This document shows positions 33,497 to 42,726 of a stretch of DNA of 64,000 nt, one piece after another; positions within the stretch are counted from its first letter, which is position 1, and each line of letters starts with the position of its first letter. The translations under genes were made by a program, and so were the position numbers. The DNA comes from Bradyrhizobium sp. 4 (GTDB lineage: Bacteria > Pseudomonadota > Alphaproteobacteria > Rhizobiales > Xanthobacteraceae). The notes under the pieces are model-generated. The model worked only from the letters and a program-made list of their open reading frames with translations, searched no databases and was not told the DNA's origin. The DNA lies in NCBI RefSeq assembly GCF_023100905.1, contig NZ_CP064686.1:6138001-6202000 (forward strand), written 5' to 3'.

Positions 33497-34603
33497 TTAG
33501 GAAAGTGGAAGCGCGCTGCCGGTGGCCCATGTGGCCATCACGACGTCGCCGACGGTGAACGGATCCGCGAAGAAGGTCTTTTCTGGCACATAGGCGACGA
33601 ACGCGTCGTCCGGCACGGTGTCCAGCATGACCTTGACGAAATAGCCCTGGTATTCGATCGCGAGCACGCGACTCGGCAGCGACGTAGAGCAGCCCGGCGG
33701 CAGCTCCCTGCCCGGCCGGACCAGCGCGACATCGTCGCGGCGCACGGCGATATCGATCTTGTCACCGACGCTAACCGTAGACCGCGCTTGAAGTGGGACC
33801 TCGATGCCATCAGGCGCGGCCTGCACGAGCGTAAAGGTCGAACCGTTGACCTTCTCGACCCGCCCCGACAGCACGTTCTGCCCGCCCATGAACTCGGCGA
33901 CGTAGCGATCGTGCGGATGGGCATAGACGTCGCGGGCCGCGCCCGCCTGCTTGATCTTGCCCTGCTCCATCACCACCACCAAATCGGCGAGCGCGATCGC
34001 CTCGAGCTGGGTGTGGGTGACGTGGATGAAGGTGATGCCGAGCTCCTGCTGCATTCGCCTGAGCTCCTGGCGCATCTGCACGCGGAGCTGCTCGTCGAGG
34101 GCGGAGAGCGGTTCATCGAGCAAAAGTACCCTCGGCTCGGTGATCGCGGCGCGCGCCAGCGCCACACGCTGCTGCTGGCCGCCGGAGAGCTGCGCCGGCA
34201 GGCGATCGGCGAACTGCGTCAGCCGCACTTTCTCGATCATGGCATCCGCAGCGCGCAGACGATCGGCCTTCGACATGCCGCGTACGCGCAAAGCGAACGC
34301 GATATTGTCGCGCACGGTCAGGTGCGGGAACAGCGCGTAGGACTGAAACATCATCGCGGTGCGTCGCTGCACCGGCGCGAGCCCGACGACGTTCTGGCCG
34401 CCGATGACGATCTCGCCGGCGGTCGGGTCCTCGTGGCCGGCGATCATGCGCAGAATCGTGGTCTTTCCGCAGCCGGACGGACCGATGAAGCAGCAATAGG
34501 CGCCATCGGCGATCTTGAGGTTGACGCCGTCGACCACATTGCTGACGCCGTCAAAGCTCTTGCAGACGCCCGCCAGTTCGATATCGCCGCGATCGCTCTT
34601 CAT
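33497..34603 (-). CDS. ABC importer ATPase, PotA type
   Basis: A 368-residue ATPase of the polyamine/opine/iron-type importers. Walker A is at 41-49 (GPSGCGKTT), then the signature LSGGQQQRVALARA and Walker B LLLDEPLSALD, and a C-terminal TOBE-like domain (KIDIAVRRDDVALVRPG). The ATG at 34603 opens MKSDRGDIELAGVCKSFDGV; the frame continues upstream only through the permease gene in another frame. Eight bases separate it from the permease stop. Together with two permeases and a binding protein it forms a complete importer feeding the hydroxylase-amidase genes downstream. Confidence 0.94.
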   Translation of the reverse strand: MKSDRGDIELAGVCKSFDGVSNVVDGVNLKIADGAYCCFIGPSGCGKTTILRMIAGHEDPTAGEIVIGGQNVVGLAPVQRRTAMMFQSYALFPHLTVRDNIAFALRVRGMSKADRLRAADAMIEKVRLTQFADRLPAQLSGGQQQRVALARAAITEPRVLLLDEPLSALDEQLRVQMRQELRRMQQELGITFIHVTHTQLEAIALADLVVVMEQGKIKQAGAARDVYAHPHDRYVAEFMGGQNVLSGRVEKVNGSTFTLVQAAPDGIEVPLQARSTVSVGDKIDIAVRRDDVALVRPGRELPPGCSTSLPSRVLAIEYQGYFVKVMLDTVPDDAFVAYVPEKTFFADPFTVGDVVMATWATGSALPLS

Positions 34604-34611
34604 TTCCCAGC

Positions 34612-35517
34612 TCAACCCTTTGTGCTGCTGCCGCGTTTCTTCTGGATCAGCACGATGCTGCCCAGGCTCGCGCCGATGACGATGAAGGACACGATCGTCG
34701 TCACCGTGCCGAGCGCGTAAAGCGAGGGCGACGTGACGTTCAAGGTCATGCTCCAGATCTCCAGCGGCAGCGTGTTCAGTGACCCCGCGGTCTGGAGGCT
34801 GCGCGCGAACTCGTCGTAGGAGAGCGTGAAGCCGAACAGCGCGACCGCGACCAGGCCGGGCGCCAGCACCGGGATCATCACCAGCCGGATCGACTGCCAG
34901 CGGCTGGCGCCGAGGTCGTAGGCCGCCTTCTCCCAGACCTGGTTGAAGCGCGACATCACCGCGAACATCACGAGCACGCCGAACGGCAGCGTCCAGGACA
35001 GTTGCGCGCCGAGCGCCGAGGTGTACCAGCTCGCATTGAGCCCGAGCGCCTGGAACAACAGACCGGTGCCGAGGCCGAGCACGAGACCTGGTGCGACCAG
35101 GCTGCCGATCATCATGTAGAACACGACGGTGTCGCCGCGAAAGCGCTTGCGAAAGCCGAGCCCGGCGAGGAACGAGACCACCACCGTGATGACAGTGACA
35201 ATGACGGCGAGCTTGATCGAGCGATCGAACGAGCCCTTGACGTCGCCGGTTCGCACCTGGGTGAAGAGATCGACGAACCAGTGCAGCGAAGTGCCCTTCA
35301 TCGGGAACACGAGGCCGCCACGGATATCCTGGAACGACAGGACGTAGATACAGAACATCGGGCCGTACAGCGCGATCACATAGAACGCGAACAGTGTCGC
35401 CAGAACATAAAACGTCCACGGCCGGCCGCCCTTGCTCGGTGCAATCGCCTTGGTCGTCGCAGGCGCGACCGTCTTTGACATGTCGGTTTTGGGCATGTCG
35501 GCGAGAACCGCGCTCAT
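34612..35517 (-). CDS. ABC importer permease, PotC type
   Basis: A 301-residue inner-membrane permease with about six membrane segments (first at 31-51, FYVLATLFAFYVIALYGPMF) and a BPD_transp_1 domain with the cytoplasmic EAA-type loop AAYDLGASRWQSIRLVMIPVLAPG that contacts the ATPase. Its ATG overlaps the stop of the upstream permease by four bases. PotC-type by its place and length. Confidence 0.93.
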   Translation of the reverse strand: MSAVLADMPKTDMSKTVAPATTKAIAPSKGGRPWTFYVLATLFAFYVIALYGPMFCIYVLSFQDIRGGLVFPMKGTSLHWFVDLFTQVRTGDVKGSFDRSIKLAVIVTVITVVVSFLAGLGFRKRFRGDTVVFYMMIGSLVAPGLVLGLGTGLLFQALGLNASWYTSALGAQLSWTLPFGVLVMFAVMSRFNQVWEKAAYDLGASRWQSIRLVMIPVLAPGLVAVALFGFTLSYDEFARSLQTAGSLNTLPLEIWSMTLNVTSPSLYALGTVTTIVSFIVIGASLGSIVLIQKKRGSSTKG

Positions 35518-36431
35518 CGCGTGATCTCCTGCCTGATGTCGACGGTGCGCAGGATCAGCGAGACGATGGCGACCAGCACCAGCGTCAGCAGCACCGCGCT
35601 TGCGGCTGCGGTCGGATATTGCAATACACCGACGTCCTCGTAGAACGCGCTGACCACCGAGGCCGAGCCGCCGCCGGACATCACCTTGACCACGAAGAAA
35701 TCGCCCATCACGATCGAGACGACGAAGATTGTGCCGAGGGCGATGCCGCTCTTGGACATCGGCACCACGATCAGGCGCATGATGTCGAAACGGCTGGCGC
35801 CTGCATCGATCGCGGCCTCGATCAGCTTCTTGTCGATCCGTGCCATGGAATTGAAGATCGGCACAATCATGAAAATGGTAAGCTGGTGGACATAGGCGAT
35901 GACCACCGCGAGGTCCGAGAACAACAGCACTTCCAGCGGCTGGCGGATCAGACCGAGCCCCAGCAGCGCCTGGTTGATCAGGCCTTCCTTGCCGAGCAGC
36001 GGAATCCAGGAAATCATCCGGATGATGTTCGAGGTCCAGAACGGCACCGTGCAGAGCAGGAACAGGCCAATCGCCAGCAGCTGATTGCGGACGTGGAAGA
36101 CCAGGAAGTATGCGACGAAGAAGCCAATGATTAGCGTGAAGACCCAGGTCAGCACCGTGAACTTGATCGTCGCCAGGTACAGCTTCAGCGTCAGCGCCGA
36201 ATGCAGTACCTCGACATAGCTTGCGAGCGTGAAGCCCGGCGTCAGCCCGCCGAAGCCGTCGGTGGCGAAAAAGCTCGCGGCCAGCACGACCAGGATCGGC
36301 GCCACGAAGAACGGCACGAGCACCAGCACGAGCGGCGACACGTAGAGCCAGCCAGCGAGATTTGCGCGTGGTAGAGTTTGGGCTGGACTAAGGCTTGGCT
36401 GCATGTCGGCAAACGCCTCGAACTCGGTCAT
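35514..36431 (-). CDS. ABC importer permease, PotB type
   Basis: The first permease of the importer, about 305 residues with six membrane segments and the EAA-type loop AAIDAGASRFDIMRLIVVPMS. The first long span is LAGWLYVSPLVLVLVPFFVAP. The start is uncertain: ATGs at 36446, 36431 and 36404 are in frame, and only the last has a GAGG, eleven bases away; I report 36431. It overlaps the next permease by four bases and follows the binding-protein gene by about 55 bases. Confidence 0.9.
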   Translation of the reverse strand: MTEFEAFADMQPSLSPAQTLPRANLAGWLYVSPLVLVLVPFFVAPILVVLAASFFATDGFGGLTPGFTLASYVEVLHSALTLKLYLATIKFTVLTWVFTLIIGFFVAYFLVFHVRNQLLAIGLFLLCTVPFWTSNIIRMISWIPLLGKEGLINQALLGLGLIRQPLEVLLFSDLAVVIAYVHQLTIFMIVPIFNSMARIDKKLIEAAIDAGASRFDIMRLIVVPMSKSGIALGTIFVVSIVMGDFFVVKVMSGGGSASVVSAFYEDVGVLQYPTAAASAVLLTLVLVAIVSLILRTVDIRQEITR

Positions 36432-36486
36432 TTGGCACCGGCGCATTGCCGCGCCGGCGCTTCGTTCACGTCAGGTGAAGCAGGTT

Positions 36487-37836
36487 TCAGGCCACCTTGA
36501 AGTCGTTCCAGCGCTTGTTCATGTAGGCGGCTTCGTCCATCAGCGTGTTCCAGCACGAGATGTTCTTGACGCGGTCGAGGAACGAGCCGCCGTCACGCTT
36601 GGTGCCGCTCTTCTCCATCGGCACGCCATAGGGGTCGTTGACCACCTCGGGCGCGGGCTGGCCCTCGTACCAGAATGCCCATTCGGCCGGCGTGAGGAAT
36701 TTCTTCGCAGTCGAGGGGACCGGGCTGTAATAGCCGTAGCGCGCGACGAAGCCGCCCTGCCATCCCGACAGATACCAGTTGAGATATTCGTAGGCCGCGT
36801 CCAGCTTCTTGCCGGAGAGATGCTTCATCAGGCCCATGCCGTTGCACCAGCCGCGATAGCCTTCCTTGCCGTTCTTGATGTTGACCGGCGCGTAGACGCA
36901 CGGGATTTCCTTCACGCGTACCGCGGCAACCGCCGGCGACCACATCGACTGGATGACCACTTCGCCCGCCGCCATCAGCTGCACCGACTGGTCGAAGGTG
37001 GTCCAGGTCGCGCGGAACTGGCCCTGCTTCTTGAGCTCGATCAGCTTGTTGCAGGTGAAGTCGATCTCCTCCTTGGTCATGTTGCCCTTGTTGCCGTACT
37101 TGATCAGCCCGGCGCTTTCGAAGCAGAGCGCGGCATCCATGATGCCGATCGCAGGCACGTCGAGGATCGCGGCCTTGCCCTTGAACTTGGGATCGATCAG
37201 ATCCTTCCATTCGGTGACTTCATGGCCGACGAGATCGGGGCGGTAGCCGATGGAGTCGGCGTTGTAGACCTGCGGCAGGAAGGTGGCCCATTCGGTCACG
37301 CCGTCGTTCAAATCGGTCGAATCGGGCTTGGCGATATACATGGCCTCGTAGGGCGAGATGCCCTGGCGCGGGATCTTGTGACCGTCGATCTCGCCCTTGG
37401 TGAAGATCGGCAGGATGTTGTCGAACTCCTTGACCTTCTTGACCTCGATGCCCTGGATCACGCCGCGCTTGGCAGCGAGCTTGGCCTGCCACCCCTCGAG
37501 ATCGGCGATGTCGACCGTATTAGGCTGGCTTATGAAGCGGTTGATGGCGGCGGAGGTGTCGAGGTTCTGCATCGTCACCTTGAAGCCGAGATCCTTGGCC
37601 GCCTGGTCGCCGATCGCCTTCACCACCGAATAGGACACGCCGACATGGCGCAGCTCGATGTCCTTGATCTCCTGGGCCCAGATGGTCGGGAATCCGCGGA
37701 TCGCGTCCGATCCTGCGGCCGCGCCGGCCACCGCCGCAGCGCCCTTCAACAGCGTGCGCCGGCTCAGCTTTTTCGCAGGCTTGTCGCTCGTCCCCGCCGG
37801 ATTGGCAGTGGATGTCCCCTTGTCCCTGTCAAGCAT
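36487..37836 (-). CDS. ABC importer substrate-binding protein with Tat signal
   Basis: A 449-residue extracellular binding protein of the PotD/family 1 type. The N terminus has a twin-arginine signal: LSRRTLLKGAAAVAGAAAG at about residues 24-42, with cleavage likely after FPTIWAQ. The mature part opens EIKDIELRHVGVSYSVVKAIG, and later has FNDVV-like hinge strings (LPQVYNADSIGYRPD; GYRGWCNGMGLMKHLSG). Tat export suggests folding in the cytoplasm before secretion. It is the first gene of an operon that continues through two permeases, an ATPase, a molybdenum hydroxylase and an amidase. Ligand unknown. Confidence 0.92.
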   Translation of the reverse strand: MLDRDKGTSTANPAGTSDKPAKKLSRRTLLKGAAAVAGAAAGSDAIRGFPTIWAQEIKDIELRHVGVSYSVVKAIGDQAAKDLGFKVTMQNLDTSAAINRFISQPNTVDIADLEGWQAKLAAKRGVIQGIEVKKVKEFDNILPIFTKGEIDGHKIPRQGISPYEAMYIAKPDSTDLNDGVTEWATFLPQVYNADSIGYRPDLVGHEVTEWKDLIDPKFKGKAAILDVPAIGIMDAALCFESAGLIKYGNKGNMTKEEIDFTCNKLIELKKQGQFRATWTTFDQSVQLMAAGEVVIQSMWSPAVAAVRVKEIPCVYAPVNIKNGKEGYRGWCNGMGLMKHLSGKKLDAAYEYLNWYLSGWQGGFVARYGYYSPVPSTAKKFLTPAEWAFWYEGQPAPEVVNDPYGVPMEKSGTKRDGGSFLDRVKNISCWNTLMDEAAYMNKRWNDFKVA

Positions 37837-38100
37837 GGCAACCCTCGTTGGCTACGATGAACGCTGCGCACCGGTCGCCATTGACCGGCTGCGGATGTGA
37901 TCAATTGCGAGGGAGGCTATGGGCGGGATGTCGTGAAGTAAAATTGGAAGTAAAAATTCGCCGCATAAACGCGGCTAATGGTTCGCCCCGCTGCATCGGC
38001 TTTTGGCAGCGCGCATAAGAAGAAGTCAGGACGTGCACACAAAAACGATAGCTTCGAACGTGCGGGCCCGCTGGCGCGGCAGACGTGATGAAGGCGATCC
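37837..38100. promoter_or_regulatory. Leader region of the ABC-hydroxylase operon
   Basis: This 264-base gap precedes the - strand operon. It is unusually AT-rich around 37930-37975. There I see two adjacent 12-base copies of GAAGTAAAATTG-like sequence (37935-37946, 37947-37958) and a hairpin GCCGC-N6-GCGGC (37960-37975). They are plausible regulatory marks, but no promoter can be fixed. Confidence 0.4.
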
Positions 38101-39408
38101 TCAGGACCTGAGCTGGTCCCGCGCCCTCTCCGGCGCCATCAGCGTCGCGATGATGGTGACGATCGACAGTGCAATGATGTAGACCGACACGGCCCAATAA
38201 GAACCGGCCCATGCCAGCAGTGCCGTCGCAATCAGCGGCGAGAAGCCGCCGCTCAGCGCGGCGGCAACGTTGGCTCCCAGCGATGCGCCGCTGTAGCGCA
38301 CCTGGGTGCGGAACAGCTCCGGCATGAAGGCCGCCTTCGGCCCGAACAGCAACGCATGCGTCAGTGTCATCGTGACGACAAGCGCGAGCGTGATCAGCGC
38401 CGGGTCCCTGGTGTCGAGGAACCAGAACAACGGAAACGCCAGCGCCACCGAGAACACGCCGCCGGCGAGATACAGCGCTTTGCGGCCGAAGATGTCGGAC
38501 AGCCAGCCGGCGAGGGGCAGCGTCGCGAGCTCGACGAGCGCGGCATAGACGACCGCATTGAGGATCACCTGCCGCGGCAGGCCGAGCTGCGTCGTGGCAT
38601 AGACCACGGTGAAAACAGTGAGGAGATAAGCGAGCCCGACTTCGGACACCGTGATGCCGATCGCGAGCAGGAAGCTGCGCCAGTCGCGGCGGAGGACTTC
38701 CAGCGCCGGCTGCGCCAGCACCTCCTTGCGCTCGAGCACCTCCTTGAAGTGCGGCGTCTCCGCGAGTTTCAGCCGCACGATAAAGCCGACGCCGACGAGC
38801 AGGATGCTGATCAGGAACGGCACGCGCCAGCCCCAGCTCAGGAAGTCCGCCTCGGGCAGCTGCGTCATCAGACCAAAAATGCCAGTGGACGCGGCGACGC
38901 CGACGGGGAAGCCGATCTGCACCAGGCTGCCGTAAAAGCCGCGGCGGTTGCCGGCGTGCTCGGCCACCATGACCACGGCGCCGCTCCACTCGCCACCGAG
39001 TCCGATGCCCTGGACGAAGCGCAAAATGACGAGAAAGATCGGCGCCCAGACTCCGATCTGACTGTAGGTCGGCAGGCAACCGATCAGGAACGTGCCCAGT
39101 CCCATCGCGATCATGGTCGCGACCAGCATCTTCTTGCGGCCGAGCCGGTCGCCATAATGCCCAATGATCGCGCCGCCGATCGGCCGCGCGACGAAGCCGA
39201 CCGCATAGGTCGAGAACGCCGCCAGCGTGCCGACGAAGGGATCGAAGCTTGGGAAGAACAGCTTGTTCAGCACCAGCGCCGCCGCCGTGCCGTAGATCAG
39301 GAAGTCATACCACTCGATCGCGGTGCCGAGCGCGCTCGCCCACACCACATGCGCCGTCGTCGATTTCTCCGCCGCACTGGAGACCCCCGATGCTGCCGTC
39401 ATCGCCAT
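38101..39408 (-). CDS. MFS transporter, metabolite:H+ symporter type
   Basis: A 435-residue major-facilitator protein of the MHS group (relatives transport alpha-ketoglutarate, shikimate, proline/betaine or citrate). Opening span ALGTAIEWYDFLIYGTAAALV and the loop GHYGDRLGRKKMLVATM are hallmark MHS sequences, and RFVQGIGLGGEWSGAVVMVAEHA follows. Twelve segments can be counted. It is transcribed toward the ABC-hydroxylase operon but 264 bases from it, and divergently from the LIV-type binding protein gene. Substrate is probably an organic acid; more cannot be said. Confidence 0.93.
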   Translation of the reverse strand: MAMTAASGVSSAAEKSTTAHVVWASALGTAIEWYDFLIYGTAAALVLNKLFFPSFDPFVGTLAAFSTYAVGFVARPIGGAIIGHYGDRLGRKKMLVATMIAMGLGTFLIGCLPTYSQIGVWAPIFLVILRFVQGIGLGGEWSGAVVMVAEHAGNRRGFYGSLVQIGFPVGVAASTGIFGLMTQLPEADFLSWGWRVPFLISILLVGVGFIVRLKLAETPHFKEVLERKEVLAQPALEVLRRDWRSFLLAIGITVSEVGLAYLLTVFTVVYATTQLGLPRQVILNAVVYAALVELATLPLAGWLSDIFGRKALYLAGGVFSVALAFPLFWFLDTRDPALITLALVVTMTLTHALLFGPKAAFMPELFRTQVRYSGASLGANVAAALSGGFSPLIATALLAWAGSYWAVSVYIIALSIVTIIATLMAPERARDQLRS

Positions 39409-39522
39409 GTCCCAAGATTCCTGGGCGCCATCATGGCCAATCGCGATGGCGGTTGCAACTTGCGGGAGTGTTAGTTCTCCCCCAGATCACGATGCGAGAT
39501 TTTTCGCGCCACGGCCTCCCAC

Positions 39523-39651
39523 CGTCGTCCCGGCGAACGCCGGGACCCATAACCACAGGGAGGAGTTTGGCGAACACCCGTGCTCCGGTCCTGCGACCGC
39601 CCGGGATCAATAGATCACGCGGTGTGGGTCCCGGCCTTCGCCGGGACGACG
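39523..39651. repeat. Intergenic palindrome, family C (GTCCCGGCGAAxGCCGGGAC arms)
   Basis: Arms 39523-39549 and 39625-39651 match at 26 of 27 positions; each arm is itself a small hairpin. It lies in the 345-base gap between divergent genes (MFS and LIV-binding protein). The rest of that gap holds a likely promoter at about 39671. Confidence 0.85.
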
Positions 39652-39670
39652 CAGAGCCCTTTATTCGCCA

Positions 39671-39700
39671 TTGACAAACTTATTCATCATTATCTAACTT
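39671..39700 (+). promoter_or_regulatory. Candidate sigma-70-like promoter for the LIV-binding-protein operon
   Basis: TTGACA at 39671-39676 is a perfect -35 box, followed after 18 bases by TAACTT at 39695-39700, in an AT-rich stretch unusual for this DNA, 54 bases before the start codon. The -10 match is only partial. Confidence 0.45.
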
Positions 39701-39753
39701 GCTGTCACAACAACCAGCCGCGCCAAGCGGCCCATAAACGAGAGGGAACGACG

Positions 39754-40968
39754 ATGAGAGGGCTTTTGGCCTGCGCCATGCTCGCGGCCATGACTTCGGC
39801 TGCCATGACCACCGTTGCGAACGCGCAAGTCTCCGACGACGCCGTGCGGATCGGCGTGCTTACGGATCTGTCGAGCTGGGGCCGCGACAACAGCGGGCCG
39901 GGCTCCGTCGAGGCTGCGAAAATGGCGGTGGAGGAATTCGGGCCCACCGTGCTCGGCAAGCCGATCGAGATCATCAGCGCCGACCACCAGATGAAGACCG
40001 ACGTCGGCGTGCAGATCGTGCGCGGCTGGTTCGACAACGGCAAGGTCGATGCCGTCGTCGACATCCCCAACTCCGGCATCGCGATCGCCGTCCACAACAT
40101 GGTGCGCGAGCGCAACAAGATTGCGCTGCTCTCCGGCCCCGGCGCGAGTTCGTTGACCGACGAGCTTTGCAGCCCGAACACCGTGCACTTCACCTACGAT
40201 ACCTACGCGCTGTCGAAGGTGACGGCATCCGCCGTAATCAAGGAAGGCGGAAAGTCCTGGTACTTCATCACCGCCGACTACGCCTTCGGCCAGCAGCTCG
40301 AGAAGGACGCCACGCGCTTCATCAACGAGATGGGCGGCAAGGTCTTGGGCGGCGTGAAGCACCCGACCAACACGGCCGATTTCTCCTCCTTTGCACTCCA
40401 GGCGCAAAGCTCCAAATCGGACGTCGTCGCCTTCGCCAATGCGGGCCAGGACACCGACAATGCGATCAAGCAGTCGGGCGAGTTCGGCCTGGTCCAGGGC
40501 GGGCAGAAGCTGGTCGGCCTCCTGATGTTCGACACCGACGTGCACGCGATCGGGCTCAAATCAGCGCAGGGCACCTACATGACCACGGCGTCCTATTGGA
40601 ACATGGACGAGGCAACCCGCGCCTGGTCGCGGAAATTCTACGAGCGCACCAAGGTGATGCCGACCATGATCCAGACCGGGGTCTACGGCTCGGTGCTGCA
40701 TTATCTCAAGGCCATCAAGGCCGCCGGCACCGACGATCCCGCCAAGGCGATGGCCAAGATGCGCGAGCTGCCAATCGAGGATACATTCGTTCATGGCGGA
40801 CGCTTGCGCGAGGACGGCCGCGTCATTCGCGACATGTATCTCGCCAAGGTGAAAACACCCGAGCAGTCCAAGGAACCCTGGGATTATTTGGAGATCATCA
40901 AGACGGTGAAAGGCGAGGACGCCTTCCGTCCGGTCTCCGAGTCCAAATGTCCGCTGCTCAAGAAGTGA
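39754..40968 (+). CDS. LIV-type ABC substrate-binding protein
   Basis: A 404-residue periplasmic binding protein of the branched-chain amino acid (LivK/Peripla_BP_6) type. The ATG at 39754 has AGAGGGA upstream and opens a Sec signal (GLLACAMLAAMTSAAMTTVANAQ), cleaved near residue 24. The mature protein begins VSDDAVRIGVLTDLSSWGRDN, and has KPIEIISADHQMKTDVG and IALLSGPGASSLTDELC. Relatives bind amino acids, aromatic acids, urea or amides. No permease or ATPase genes are near, so it either serves a remote transporter or a sensor. It forms an operon with a flavoprotein (seven bases downstream) and an IclR regulator. Confidence 0.92.
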   Translation: MRGLLACAMLAAMTSAAMTTVANAQVSDDAVRIGVLTDLSSWGRDNSGPGSVEAAKMAVEEFGPTVLGKPIEIISADHQMKTDVGVQIVRGWFDNGKVDAVVDIPNSGIAIAVHNMVRERNKIALLSGPGASSLTDELCSPNTVHFTYDTYALSKVTASAVIKEGGKSWYFITADYAFGQQLEKDATRFINEMGGKVLGGVKHPTNTADFSSFALQAQSSKSDVVAFANAGQDTDNAIKQSGEFGLVQGGQKLVGLLMFDTDVHAIGLKSAQGTYMTTASYWNMDEATRAWSRKFYERTKVMPTMIQTGVYGSVLHYLKAIKAAGTDDPAKAMAKMRELPIEDTFVHGGRLREDGRVIRDMYLAKVKTPEQSKEPWDYLEIIKTVKGEDAFRPVSESKCPLLKK

Positions 40969-40975
40969 GGCCTGC

Positions 40976-42709
40976 ATGACCGGCAACGAGCGCAACGCAA
41001 TTGAGACTTACGAGTGCGATGTGCTCGTGGCCGGATCTGGCTGCTCCGGCATGTCGGCCGCGATCACCGCGCGCTATCGCGGTCTCGACGTCCTGATCGT
41101 CGAGAAGGAGCCGCGCTTCGGCGGCACCACCGCCCGCTCCGGCGGCTGGTTGTGGATTCCCGGCACCTCGCTGGCCAAGGCTTACGGCATTGCGGAGACG
41201 CCCGAGCAGGCGCGGACCTACCTGCGCCATGAAGCCGGCAACAACTTTGACGCCGCACGCGTCGATGCGTTCCTGAGCGCCGGCCCCGAGGCGGTCGATT
41301 TTTTCACCAGCAAAACGGCGCTGCGCTTCGACATGCCGCTGGTGTTTCCGGACTATCACGCCGAAGCGCCCGGCGGCACCCAGGGCGGTCGTTCGATGGT
41401 GGCACGCCCGTTCGACGGCCGCGAGCTCGGCGACCAGATCAAGACCCTCGGCATGCCCCTGCCCGAGCTGACCGTATTCGGCATGATGCTCGGATCCGGC
41501 AAGGACATCGTCCATTTCATGCGTGTGACGAAGTCGCTGAATTCGGCGGTCTATGTCGCAAAGCGCCTGTCGCGGCATCTGATGGACGTGCTGCGCTACG
41601 GCCGCGGCATGACGCTGACCAATGGCAATGCGCTCGCCGGGCGACTGGCAAAATCCGCGCAGGATCTGAAGATCCCGATGTGGCTGTCCGCGCCGGTGCG
41701 CGAGCTGACGGTCGAGAACGGCACTGTCACCGGCGCCATTGTCGCCCACGAGGGACGCGACGTCCGCATTCGTGCCAGACAAGGCGTCGTGCTCGCCTGC
41801 GGCGGTTTCCCGCATGATATCGAACGGCGCAAGAAGATGTTTCCACACGCGCCGACTGGGAACGAGCATTTTTCGCCGGGACCAACCGGCAACACCGGCG
41901 ACGGCCTGCGGCTTGCGGAAAGCGCCGGCGGCCATGTCGAGGACCGGCTCCCGAACGCGGCAGCCTGGGTCCCGGTCTCGGTCACCAAGCGCAAGGACGG
42001 CTCAAACGGTGTGATGCCGCATTTCATCGACCGCGCCAAACCCGGCGTGATCGCGGTGATGCGTGACGGCAAGCGCTTTGCCAACGAGGGCAATTCCTAT
42101 CACGACTTCGTCCAGGCCATGGTCAAGGCGGCGAAGCCCGGCGAGGAGATCGCGGCCTACCTGGTCTGCGACCACCCGACCCTGCGCAAATACGGCCTCG
42201 GCTGCGTGCCGCCATTCCCGATGCCGCTAGGTCATCACCTCAAGACCAGCTATCTCATGCGCGGCGAGACGCTGGAGTCGCTCGCGGCAAAGGCGGGCAT
42301 CGACAGCATGGCGCTCGTCGAGACCGTCAAGCAGTTCAATGCGACCGCACCGCAGGGACACGACGCCGCCTTCGGCAAGGGGTCAAAGGCCTATAACCGC
42401 TATCAGGGCGATGCGCTGCACGGCCCGAACCCTTGCGTCGCGCCGATCGAGAACGGCCCGTTCTACGCCATCAAGATGGTGGTCGGCGATCTCGGCACCT
42501 ATGCAGGCATCGTCACCGACGAGAACGGGCGGGCGCTCGATGCGGAAGGACGGGTCATTCCGGGGCTCTATGCCGCCGGCAACGACATGGCGAGCATCAT
42601 GGGCGGCAATTATCCCGGCGCCGGCATCACGCTTGGGCCGGCGCTGACCTTCGGCTACATTGCCGGCCGTCATCTCGCCGACAGCGCCGCCAAGCGCAAC
42701 GCGGCGTAA
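40976..42709 (+). CDS. FAD-dependent oxidoreductase (3-ketosteroid dehydrogenase / fumarate reductase type)
   Basis: A 577-residue FAD_binding_2 flavoprotein. The dinucleotide fold is at the N terminus (VLVAGSGCSGMSAAITARYRG, then EKEPRFGGTTARSGGWLWIPG), with the C-terminal GNDMASIMGGNYPGAGITLGPALTFGYIAGRH closing the FAD site. Relatives include 3-oxosteroid 1-dehydrogenase, urocanate or fumarate reductases. No heme-binding or signal sequence is visible, so it is probably cytoplasmic. Its place between a binding protein and an IclR regulator suggests dehydrogenation of the compound that the binding protein captures. Substrate unknown. Confidence 0.88.
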   Translation: MTGNERNAIETYECDVLVAGSGCSGMSAAITARYRGLDVLIVEKEPRFGGTTARSGGWLWIPGTSLAKAYGIAETPEQARTYLRHEAGNNFDAARVDAFLSAGPEAVDFFTSKTALRFDMPLVFPDYHAEAPGGTQGGRSMVARPFDGRELGDQIKTLGMPLPELTVFGMMLGSGKDIVHFMRVTKSLNSAVYVAKRLSRHLMDVLRYGRGMTLTNGNALAGRLAKSAQDLKIPMWLSAPVRELTVENGTVTGAIVAHEGRDVRIRARQGVVLACGGFPHDIERRKKMFPHAPTGNEHFSPGPTGNTGDGLRLAESAGGHVEDRLPNAAAWVPVSVTKRKDGSNGVMPHFIDRAKPGVIAVMRDGKRFANEGNSYHDFVQAMVKAAKPGEEIAAYLVCDHPTLRKYGLGCVPPFPMPLGHHLKTSYLMRGETLESLAAKAGIDSMALVETVKQFNATAPQGHDAAFGKGSKAYNRYQGDALHGPNPCVAPIENGPFYAIKMVVGDLGTYAGIVTDENGRALDAEGRVIPGLYAAGNDMASIMGGNYPGAGITLGPALTFGYIAGRHLADSAAKRNAA

Positions 42710-42726
42710 GCCACGCCAGGAGGCGC

